From positions 1-6,360 of the forward strand of contig JBLIBC010000156.1 of NCBI GenBank assembly GCA_047632015.1: DNA of 6,360 bases, read 5' to 3'. The position numbers were made by a program, and so were the translations under genes. Positions 1-6,001 of the stretch are shown here, in pieces (within the stretch, counting starts at the first letter, position 1; each line of letters begins with the position of its first letter). A model generated the notes under the pieces. It was not told the DNA's origin. It did no database searches and saw only the letters and a program-made list of their open reading frames with translations. Source of the stretch: JBLIAZ01 sp047632015 (GTDB lineage Bacteria; Bacteroidota; Bacteroidia; Flavobacteriales_C; GCA-002722245).

Positions 1-175
1 TAAAAAAGCGTAGTGCGTGGCGGTTTTAAAACGGGCATTTTTTGGTTTTACAAATGTTTTAAATGTAATTTTTTATGCTTTTTTTTATATTTTATATTTT
101 TTATTACTTAAATAATTATCTCATTCAATGATTTGGTCGATAAATAACAATACTGGCACTCAACATTACCACAAC

Positions 176-201
176 ATTTATGGCACTTGATATTTATGGC
201 A
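176..201. repeat. Short direct repeat pair
   Basis: The 10-base sequence ATTTATGGCA occurs at 176-185 and 192-201, 16 bases apart start to start. A related TGGCACT lies at 154-160 and again at 181-187. The repeats fall about 130-200 bases before the secreted protein gene and could be binding sites for a regulator, but they are short and the region is A/T-rich, so chance is possible. Confidence 0.35.
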
Positions 202-242
202 GAGGGTTTTATATAAAATAATTGTCAGCAATGCCTTACTAT

Positions 243-298
243 AAGTGTTTTTTACAGCAAATAGTACAATACTAATGCTGTATAGTTTTTAGACACTT
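243..298. repeat. Nested inverted repeat, potential hairpin
   Basis: Three sets of complementary arms are nested around one centre. AAGTGT (243-248) pairs with ACACTT (293-298), TACAGCA (253-259) with TGCTGTA (276-282), and TAGTA (262-266) with TACTA (270-274), leaving a three-base CAA loop. The inner two arms give 12 base pairs interrupted only by a small AA/A internal loop. A T run (286-290) follows the inner stem. It could be an A/T-rich terminator, a structured RNA element or a protein-binding site. The proposed promoter of the next gene lies downstream of it, so it would not be in that gene's leader unless transcription starts further upstream. Confidence 0.5.
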
Positions 299-328
299 CG
301 CATTTAAGGATGTAATGCAATAGATTCA

Positions 329-336
329 TAAGTTTG
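329..336 (+). promoter_or_regulatory. Candidate promoter -7 element for the secreted protein gene
   Basis: TAAGTTTG matches the Bacteroidota -7 consensus TAnnTTTG at every defined position and lies 22 bases before the ATG at 359. There is no clear TTG at the -33 position; TTTA at 303-306 is the nearest candidate. The leader would be only about 15 bases. It is A-rich just before the start codon and lacks a Shine-Dalgarno sequence, as is usual in this phylum. Confidence 0.5.
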
Positions 337-358
337 ATATCAACAAAAAACTCATATT

Positions 359-3300
359 ATGAAAAAACTTACTTTATTATTTTTCCTCTTGACTATTTCA
401 TTAGGATACTCACAGGTGGTTCTAGAGAACTTTAGTTCTGGAATTACTACATCTAACTGGAAAGGAGATAGTGGATTAGGTTCTGCAACTGTGGAAACTT
501 TAGATCCGAATGGATTAGTAGGGAAAATAGTCACCTCTACTGCAGCAGGTGCTAATCCGTGGCAAAACGCGCAACTGTATATGCAATCAAATCGTATTAA
601 TTTAAGCACTACGAATAAAGTGGTTACTGTTGCTGTTTACTCTACTACTGCTTTTGATATGTTTGCTAAAGTTGTTGATGGTATAGTTGCGAATGGTGAT
701 GCAGCTCCAGAGTCAGCTGCGGCGACTGCTCATACCGGAAGTGGATGGGAAACGCTTAGTTTTGATTTTGCAGCTCCAACCCAGAATACACCGGCTGCGA
801 CAGGCGAATATGCAAGGATACTTTTCTTTCCTTTGTGGAACATTAGTACTGGGGAGTTTAAAGCTGTAGCAGTAACTACCACTTATGTTGATAATATTAC
901 AGGTTTAGCAGGAGCAGCTATTGCAGCAGCACCTGGGCCGCCTTCAGCTGGACCAGCTAATCCACCAGCGAGAAGCACAAGTGATTACATATCATTTTAC
1001 AATGGTATTGTAAGTCCTGTTGCTCCACAATATACAAATGTAGCTGGAGTTATTTTCGATAAATTTGGCACGCAAACTACTATAGAGGACCTTGCTTTAG
1101 CTGATAATATTGTAAAAAAATATACGAACCACAATTACTCAGGTATCGGTGGCGGAGATGTTGACGTCTCGGCAATGACAAAATTGCATCTAGATGTTTA
1201 TTCTCCAAACTTTACATCATTCAAAATTAAATTTGAAGCAGTTAATGGTACAAATAAAGAGATAGAAGTTCCCTTTACAAAAACAAAAGGAGCATGGAAT
1301 TCTTATGATGTGGATTTAAGTACCTACGCAGGAGTTGATTTAGCTCATTTAAAATGGATTGTTCCTGTTACAAATGCAGGTACTACTATGTACGTTGATA
1401 ATGTTTATTTTTATAAGGCAGCGTCAGGAAAAATTGCGACGTTAAGTGACCTGAAAGTAGACGGTGTAACGGTATCTGGATTTGCAGCTGGTACATTAAA
1501 TTATGCTGTAGTGCTTCCAAAGGGAACAACAGCTATACCTCAGATTACAGCAGTAACAAAAACGAATAGTTCAGCATCGGAAGTTACAACTCAAGCAACC
1601 GCGATTCCAGGCGATGCTAAGGTAGTCGTTACATCGGAAGATGGAACTGTAACAGCAACATATACGGTGTCTTATAGCATAGATGCAAGTACAGCTTGCG
1701 CGGGAACATCTAAAGAAGTACCTACTAATGGGACCACATTTTCAAAGGGCTATACCTATAAATTTGAAACATTAGCAAATGGAACTGATGTGAAAGTCAC
1801 TTTTACGGTGTTAGATACTGACAAGCCTGGTATTTCTAACGTAGAATTGGTTCGTAATACTAATACATTTACTGCTATGACCTTGGTTTCTGGGCAGCAG
1901 TATACAGTAACGATAGCAGGTCAGGTTGCTGGCACAGAACTTCTTTTAGCTGGTAAATTTCCATATGAAGCTGGAGGCGTAGTTCAAACTAAAAATTTCA
2001 AATACAATGTCGGTGATAATTGTAGTACTGGTAATACAGATGCTAAAGATGCTACGCTAACAGACCTGAAAGTTGATGCGCTAACTGTAGCTGGTTTTGT
2101 ACCTGGAAAACTAACCTACTCTGTAGTGCTTCCAAAGGGAACAACAACGATACCTCAAATTACTTCAGTAACAAAAACGAATAGTTCAGGATCTCATGTT
2201 ATAACTCAAGCAGCTGCGCTTCCAGGCGATGCTACGGTAGTTGTTACATCGCAAGATGGATCTGTAACTGCTACATATACGGTTTCTTTTACTGTAGACG
2301 CGAGTACGGCTTGTGCTGGAACATCTAAAGAAGCTTCTGAAGGAACATATTCTACTGGGTATAAATATAACTTTGTAACTAGTGGGACTGATGTAATGAT
2401 CACTTTTGAATTATTGGATACAGATAAAGCGGGATTTAGTCCTCAGGTATATTTTCAGGCTCCAGAGAAATTTGTGAACATGACTAATCCTTCAGGACAG
2501 ATATACAAAGCTACTTTAGCGGATAACACGGCTGGAGTGGTTCTTAAATTTGCTATTAGAGGAGCATATGCGGGAGGTTTAGTAACCTCTAAGTTTTTTG
2601 AATATACGGTGGGTGATAGTTGTGAAAATAAAACAACGGTAACAATAGACGGTTCATCTGAATTAAAGGGTTATCTAAACTGGTTTTTCAAAGACGGAAC
2701 TTATGCTAGTGGCGGAGAATGGGCGATGGCCGACGTAAAAACTGTTTCGGATGCTACAAATGATAAGGTTACACTTTCTCCGAACTTCAATACTTATGAT
2801 GCAGGCAACGCTTATTGGTCAGATGGTGCTGGAAAAGGGAATAAAATAGTAGAAGGAAACTCATTTATTGAGAATAGAGCGTTAGCAGGGCAAATACTTA
2901 CTTTTAATGGTGATGTTGCAAGTAATACGCTAGCCGCTGGATACACTGCTATCGCATTTATAAAAGGATTAGATGAGAGTAAGGGTTTTGAGGATGTGCT
3001 TAAAATCACAGCCCCATTAGTATCGGGTGAATCTTTCAGTATTACGACAGCTACAGCTATTCCTGCAGGACTGATCGTTCAGTACGGGTTTACGATAAAA
3101 GGATTGAATGGGAACCCTGATAATGAAGTAGCTTTAGGGACAGTTGTAATAGGGAAGGCTTCTTTAAGTACAGCTAAATTCGAAGCCTCGAATGTAAGAA
3201 TGTATCCTAACCCGGTTAGAAACAACCTGACGATTGAAGCAAACAGTACTATCGAAAGAGTTTCTGTTTACAATATCCTAGGTCAAGAAGTTCTAACAAC

Positions 3301-3415
3301 TAGACCAGCTGCTAATGCAGCAACTTTGCAAACTAGCAACTTGCAAAAAGGAATATATATTGTTAAAACGGAAATTGACGGAAAAGTGTCAGCTTCTAAA
3401 ATAATAAAAGAATAA
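359..3415 (+). CDS. Large modular secreted protein with T9SS type A C-terminal sorting domain, no catalytic domain seen
   Basis: This is a 1018-residue protein predicted to be exported and then carried across the outer membrane by the type IX secretion system. Residues 1-18 form a signal peptide (two Lys, a hydrophobic core, likely cleavage after GYS before Gln19). Residues about 20-185 and 209-356 look like two related jelly-roll domains, each ending in a YVDN-type strand (YVDNITG, YVDNVYF). They are joined by an Ala/Pro-rich linker (about 186-208). Residues 360-555 and 565-755 are tandem copies of one module: a cadherin-like/Ig-like beta sandwich followed by a segment bracketed by two cysteines and containing an LDTDK motif. 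Residues about 756-935 form another beta-rich domain. Residues 940-1018 are the Por_Secre_tail-type sorting domain (MYPNPV at 948-953, GQEV, GIYIVK, ending KIIKE). Modules of this kind occur in Flavobacterium secreted glycoside hydrolases, so binding of polysaccharide or another surface ligand is a reasonable inference. No hydrolase domain is recognisable. The start is set by the signal peptide. The gene appears monocistronic, with its own promoter and terminator. Confidence 0.88.
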   Translation: MKKLTLLFFLLTISLGYSQVVLENFSSGITTSNWKGDSGLGSATVETLDPNGLVGKIVTSTAAGANPWQNAQLYMQSNRINLSTTNKVVTVAVYSTTAFDMFAKVVDGIVANGDAAPESAAATAHTGSGWETLSFDFAAPTQNTPAATGEYARILFFPLWNISTGEFKAVAVTTTYVDNITGLAGAAIAAAPGPPSAGPANPPARSTSDYISFYNGIVSPVAPQYTNVAGVIFDKFGTQTTIEDLALADNIVKKYTNHNYSGIGGGDVDVSAMTKLHLDVYSPNFTSFKIKFEAVNGTNKEIEVPFTKTKGAWNSYDVDLSTYAGVDLAHLKWIVPVTNAGTTMYVDNVYFYKAASGKIATLSDLKVDGVTVSGFAAGTLNYAVVLPKGTTAIPQITAVTKTNSSASEVTTQATAIPGDAKVVVTSEDGTVTATYTVSYSIDASTACAGTSKEVPTNGTTFSKGYTYKFETLANGTDVKVTFTVLDTDKPGISNVELVRNTNTFTAMTLVSGQQYTVTIAGQVAGTELLLAGKFPYEAGGVVQTKNFKYNVGDNCSTGNTDAKDATLTDLKVDALTVAGFVPGKLTYSVVLPKGTTTIPQITSVTKTNSSGSHVITQAAALPGDATVVVTSQDGSVTATYTVSFTVDASTACAGTSKEASEGTYSTGYKYNFVTSGTDVMITFELLDTDKAGFSPQVYFQAPEKFVNMTNPSGQIYKATLADNTAGVVLKFAIRGAYAGGLVTSKFFEYTVGDSCENKTTVTIDGSSELKGYLNWFFKDGTYASGGEWAMADVKTVSDATNDKVTLSPNFNTYDAGNAYWSDGAGKGNKIVEGNSFIENRALAGQILTFNGDVASNTLAAGYTAIAFIKGLDESKGFEDVLKITAPLVSGESFSITTATAIPAGLIVQYGFTIKGLNGNPDNEVALGTVVIGKASLSTAKFEASNVRMYPNPVRNNLTIEANSTIERVSVYNILGQEVLTTRPAANAATLQTSNLQKGIYIVKTEIDGKVSASKIIKE
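1436..2023 (+). repeat. Tandem protein module, copy 1 (residues 360-555)
   Basis: This is the first copy of a duplicated module in the secreted protein. It starts at ATLSDLKVDG and ends at Cys555. The first half resembles the cadherin-like beta-sandwich repeats found beside catalytic domains in bacterial secreted enzymes. The second half runs from Cys447 to Cys555. The offset to copy 2 is exactly 615 bases (205 codons) at several anchors, for example 1448/2063, 1508/2123 and 1551/2166. Two stretches of about 24 bases, beginning at 1508 and 1551, are identical in the second copy. Confidence 0.9.
2051..2623 (+). repeat. Tandem protein module, copy 2 (residues 565-755)
   Basis: This is the second copy of the module, from ATLTDLKVDA to Cys755. 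Its first 94 residues match copy 1 at about 72 positions by hand count. The rest, from Cys652 onward, is much more divergent and slightly shorter (103 against 108 residues between the cysteines). The retained landmarks are CAGTSKE, GY.Y.F, GTDV, LDTDK, AGG and YTVGDSC. Confidence 0.9.
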
Positions 3416-3444
3416 GTTTAATAGAGTTTGTAGTAGTTTGAAAG

Positions 3445-3472
3445 AGCGCATCGGTAACCCGATGCGCTTTTT
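3445..3472 (+). terminator. Intrinsic terminator between convergent genes
   Basis: A perfect 10-base-pair stem (AGCGCATCGG at 3445-3454 with CCGATGCGCT at 3459-3468) closes a TAAC loop and runs into TTTTT then GTTT on the plus strand. It lies 30 bases after the stop of the secreted protein gene. It also lies about 28 bases beyond the stop of the convergent protease gene, so it may end both transcripts. On the minus strand only a short CTTTC follows the stem, so termination should be stronger in the plus direction. Confidence 0.9.
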
Positions 3473-3496
3473 GTTTATAAGTGATTCAGAATTATT

Positions 3497-3937
3497 TTAT
3501 TTAAGCAAATATAAGTAATGATTGTAATAATCTACAATTGCTCTTCCCTTCATCAATACATCGGCGCCAATTATGCCATGCACCGCCTTTGATTTATGTT
3601 GAATTAATGCTTCATTTACGTGAGATAAATCAAAAATTACTAAATTGAATTCCATATCTTTCCACAAGCCCAGTTGAAGAGTATTGTTAGAGGCCGTTTG
3701 TGTTTGCATTCCCGTTGCACCTGCTCCAGAGGCTTTAGTTTTTGAATCTTCTGCTTCTAGCTGAAATAAGCCTACACTTTCAAATCCTACACAACTATTT
3801 GATGCTCCTGTGTCTAATATAAAGTTGCCAACTACCCCGTTGATTTTTGCTTTTATCAAAAGGTGCTGTGTCTTGGTAATCTTAAATTTTATTTTCTTGT
3901 ATTTTTCCTTTTTGAGGAATTCGTGGAGGTTTTTCAT
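3497..3937 (-). CDS. Single-domain retropepsin-like (clan AA) aspartic protease
   Basis: This is a 146-residue protein with the hallmarks of retroviral-type aspartic proteases. The catalytic motif is Asp42-Thr-Gly-Ala, preceded by the hydrophobic FIL. A Gly-rich flap-like stretch follows (SGAGATG, about 70-76). The C-terminal signature GIIGADVL (121-128) matches the conserved h-Gly-x-Asp-x-Leu part of the fold. There is only one DTG motif, so by analogy with the family it should work as a homodimer. It has no signal peptide or membrane segment. The N-terminus is rich in Lys (about 9-23), which suggests a cytoplasmic protein. Its substrate is unknown. It converges on the secreted protein gene and diverges from tatD with an 84-base gap; nothing in this context defines its role. 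The start at 3937 is the only ATG before the catalytic motif. Enzymatic activity is inferred from motifs only. Confidence 0.85.
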   Translation of the reverse strand: MKNLHEFLKKEKYKKIKFKITKTQHLLIKAKINGVVGNFILDTGASNSCVGFESVGLFQLEAEDSKTKASGAGATGMQTQTASNNTLQLGLWKDMEFNLVIFDLSHVNEALIQHKSKAVHGIIGADVLMKGRAIVDYYNHYLYLLK

Positions 3938-3941
3938 AGTT

Positions 3942-3949
3942 CAAAGCTG
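3942..3949 (-). promoter_or_regulatory. Weak candidate -7 element for the aspartic protease gene
   Basis: Read on the minus strand, this is CAGCTTTG. It differs from TAnnTTTG at one defined base and ends 4 bases before the ATG. A TTG lies upstream (3974-3976) with a 24-base spacer, somewhat longer than usual. The leader would be almost absent, so this is a tentative call. Confidence 0.25.
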
Positions 3950-4004
3950 AAAATCAAAAGTAATCTAAATTAGCAAGAATCTAAAAAACAACAATTCAAA
4001 ATGC

Positions 4005-4012
4005 TAACTTTG
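4005..4012 (+). promoter_or_regulatory. Candidate promoter -7 element for tatD
   Basis: TAACTTTG followed by C fits the Bacteroidota TAnnTTTG consensus completely. No TTG is visible at the expected -33 distance. Transcription would begin within a few bases of the ATG at 4022. The mRNA would therefore be nearly leaderless, or the in-frame ATG at 4031 would be the true start. Confidence 0.45.
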
Positions 4013-4021
4013 CTTCATTAA

Positions 4022-4798
4022 ATGAAAACAATGACAATAACAGATACGCATACCCACCTATATTCAGATGAATTTGACCAAGATCGTGATGAAATGATGC
4101 AAAGAGCTATTCAGGCCGGGGTCACTCGGTTTTTTATTCCTGCAATTGACTCTTCTTGTACTCAGGCCATGTACGATTTAGAAAAAAACTATCCAGACAA
4201 TGTTTTCTTGATGATGGGATTGCATCCTACCTATGTAAAGAAAAATTATCTAGAAGAGTTGCGACATGTAGAAGAGGAGTTGGCCAAAAGAAAATTTTAT
4301 GCCATTGGCGAAATTGGTATCGATTTATATTGGGACAAAACGCATTTGAAGGAACAGCAAATAGCATTTAGAAAACAGATTCGATTAGCAAAAAAATATA
4401 AATTGTCAATCGTCATTCATTGTAGAGAAGCTTTCGATGAAATATTTGAGATTTTGGAAGAAGAAAAATCGCCTGATTTGTTTGGGATATTTCATTGCTT
4501 TTCAGGAACTTATGAGCAGGCTTTAAAGGCGATATCCTATAATATGAAACTAGGAATCGGTGGAGTGGTTACTTTTAAAAACGGAAAGATTGATCAGTTT
4601 CTAGATCAAGTTGATTTGAAACATATCGTTTTAGAAACTGATTCTCCTTATCTTGCTCCTGTTCCTTTTCGAGGAAAAAGAAATGAAAGTAGTTATCTGC
4701 TTAATATAGTAGATAAGCTAGCCCAGATTTATGAGATTTCGGCAAATGATATCGCTGAGATTACAACTGAAAATTCTAAGCTAGTTTTCGGTATTTAA
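4022..4798 (+). CDS. tatD: TatD-family metal-dependent hydrolase (putative deoxyribonuclease)
   Basis: This 258-residue protein has the usual length for the TatD family, which are TIM-barrel enzymes with two metal ions; characterised members are 3'-5' DNases of the cytoplasm. All expected ligands are visible: His10 and His12 (DTHTHL), Glu97 (AIGEIGID), His133 (VIHCRE), His158 (FHCFSGT) and Asp207 (LETDSPYLAP). The family-typical PFRGKRNE segment follows at 216-222. The enzyme therefore looks intact. The second in-frame ATG at 4031 gives MTITDTHTHL, which matches the short N-terminus common in the family. The start may therefore be 4031 rather than 4022, especially given the promoter element at 4005-4012. 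The acyltransferase gene begins 60 bases downstream in the same direction. TatD paralogues are hard to tell apart by sequence, so the symbol denotes the family. Confidence 0.95.
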   Translation: MKTMTITDTHTHLYSDEFDQDRDEMMQRAIQAGVTRFFIPAIDSSCTQAMYDLEKNYPDNVFLMMGLHPTYVKKNYLEELRHVEEELAKRKFYAIGEIGIDLYWDKTHLKEQQIAFRKQIRLAKKYKLSIVIHCREAFDEIFEILEEEKSPDLFGIFHCFSGTYEQALKAISYNMKLGIGGVVTFKNGKIDQFLDQVDLKHIVLETDSPYLAPVPFRGKRNESSYLLNIVDKLAQIYEISANDIAEITTENSKLVFGI

Positions 4799-4830
4799 AA
4801 CAGAATTCACTATAATTAAATTTTTTTTTG

Positions 4831-4839
4831 TTCATTTGC
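4831..4839 (+). promoter_or_regulatory. Weak candidate -7 element before the acyltransferase gene
   Basis: TTCATTTG followed by C differs from TAnnTTTG only at the second base and lies 20 bases before the ATG at 4859. It directly follows a run of nine T (4821-4829). No TTG is seen at the right upstream distance. It may be an internal promoter within a tatD-acyltransferase-asparaginase unit, or chance in A/T-rich sequence. Confidence 0.25.
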
Positions 4840-4858
4840 GCAGCTAAAATTACTAAAA

Positions 4859-6001
4859 ATGCAAAAATTTGACACTATTCGGCCATTTTATGATGCCGAA
4901 ATAAACGATGCCATATTGAAAGTGATTAATCATCCTATGATGAAGGCATTGATGAACTTTACTTTTCCAGATGTAGAGGATTCTGTTTGGAAAGAGCAAT
5001 TGAGGAATGTACAATCCATTCGTGATTTTCAATGCAATTTTATATACCATTCCATGCGGAAAATTATCGAAAAAAGTTCTGATGGATTGACGACTTCGGG
5101 TTTCCAAAAATTAAAAAAAGGGGAGTCTTATTTATTTGTATCAAATCATAGGGATATTCTTTTGGACACCACTTTGCTGAACACTGCATTATTTGAACAT
5201 GGTTTGGTTATGACGGCATCAGCAATTGGCGATAATTTGGTTAAAAAAGATTTTCTGAACGTTCTGGCAAAGATGAATCGAAATTTTCTAGTTCGAAGAG
5301 GCTTGACGCCAAGAGAGATGTTAGAAAGTTCTAAAGTATTATCGGAATATATGGGTCATTTATTGCTAGAGGAAAGTAGATCTGTTTGGATTGCGCAACG
5401 TGAAGGAAGGACTAAGGACGGGAATGATGCGACGAATCCTGGCGTATTGAAAATGGTGGGAATGGCCTCTAACGGAGTAGGTCTTATGGATTATTTTAAA
5501 AAGATCAAAGTCGTCCCCGTTTCAATTTCATACGAATACGATCCTACTGACGTGTTGAAAATTCCGCAATTACTGGCTGAGGCCAATAATGAGATTTATA
5601 TCAAAGAAAAAAATGAAGATTTCATGACGCTTCTTAGTGGTGTTATGGGACAGAAGAAAAGAATACACATGCATATAGGAGATGTATTGGATACGGAAAT
5701 CGATACAATTAAAGAAGAATTTGATAAGCCAAACAAGCAAATATTGGCCTTAGCACAAGTAATTGATGATTCAATATTGAGCAACTATAGATTGTGGCCC
5801 ACAAATTATATCGCTTATGATATTTTGAATAACAGCAATGAATATTCTCATTTATACACCGAAGATGAAAAGTCACTTTTTGAGCGTAGACTGGAAATGA
5901 GAATAGACGCAGAAAACCCTATTGCATTACAAGGATTGTTAGTGATGTATGCTAATCCTGTTGTCAATAAATTAAAATACCATAATGAACTCAAAGGCTA
6001 A
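4859..6001 (+). CDS. Glycerolipid (1-acylglycerol-3-phosphate-like) acyltransferase family protein
   Basis: This 380-residue protein shows the ordered motifs of the glycerol-phosphate acyltransferase superfamily, which transfers fatty acyl groups to phospholipid precursors at the inner membrane. Motif I is SNHRDILLD (95-103), a motif II-like element is FLVRRG (143-148), motif III is REGRTKDGND (181-190) and motif IV is VVPVSISYE (218-226). Two features are unusual. The His97 to Asp103 spacing is HX5D rather than the usual HX4D. Motif III reads EGRT instead of the FPEGTR of PlsC. The protein is longer than PlsC (about 245 residues), with extra N-terminal (1-90) and C-terminal (270-380) parts, and it has no clear transmembrane helix. 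It may belong to a PlsB/PlsC-like branch found in Bacteroidota. Its acceptor is not predictable from sequence. Its end overlaps the asparaginase gene by 17 bases. Confidence 0.85.
   Translation: MQKFDTIRPFYDAEINDAILKVINHPMMKALMNFTFPDVEDSVWKEQLRNVQSIRDFQCNFIYHSMRKIIEKSSDGLTTSGFQKLKKGESYLFVSNHRDILLDTTLLNTALFEHGLVMTASAIGDNLVKKDFLNVLAKMNRNFLVRRGLTPREMLESSKVLSEYMGHLLLEESRSVWIAQREGRTKDGNDATNPGVLKMVGMASNGVGLMDYFKKIKVVPVSISYEYDPTDVLKIPQLLAEANNEIYIKEKNEDFMTLLSGVMGQKKRIHMHIGDVLDTEIDTIKEEFDKPNKQILALAQVIDDSILSNYRLWPTNYIAYDILNNSNEYSHLYTEDEKSLFERRLEMRIDAENPIALQGLLVMYANPVVNKLKYHNELKG

Larger units (their letters stand above)
1..358. other. AT-rich intergenic region upstream of the secreted protein gene
   Basis: No coding region can be supported here. 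The longest forward reading frame from an ATG that I found by eye is about 20 codons (128-190). The stretch from about 61 to 120 is almost pure A/T with several T runs. Further right there are two copies of a 10-base direct repeat (176-185 and 192-201), a 12-base A/T palindrome (207-218), a nested inverted repeat (243-298) and a promoter-like element (329-336). The left edge may begin just after an upstream gene, but nothing in the window identifies it. The length and structure suit a regulatory region for the gene at 359, though that role is inference. Confidence 0.7.

Noticed and set aside
1..45. Possible terminator at the left edge (A-run, G/C patch, T-run)
   Set aside because: The A and T runs could pair, but the G/C-rich parts between them do not complement each other; only the ten-base palindrome GTTTTAAAAC is present.
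128..190. Twenty-codon frame starting at ATG 128 in the upstream region
   Set aside because: It is too short, has no ribosome-binding or promoter context, and its composition gives no sign of a real peptide.
154..196. TGGCAC at 154 and 181 as sigma-54 -24 elements
   Set aside because: Neither copy is followed by TTGC at the required distance (ATTA and ATTT are found instead), so the -12 element is missing.
352..609. 85-residue open frame on the minus strand over the start of the secreted protein gene
   Set aside because: It is antisense to the signal peptide and first domain of a clearly real gene, has no recognisable motif, and is best seen as a shadow frame.
4156..4371. 71-residue plus-strand frame inside tatD
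   Set aside because: It lies wholly within the tatD coding region in another frame and shows no motif; tatD has all its catalytic residues.
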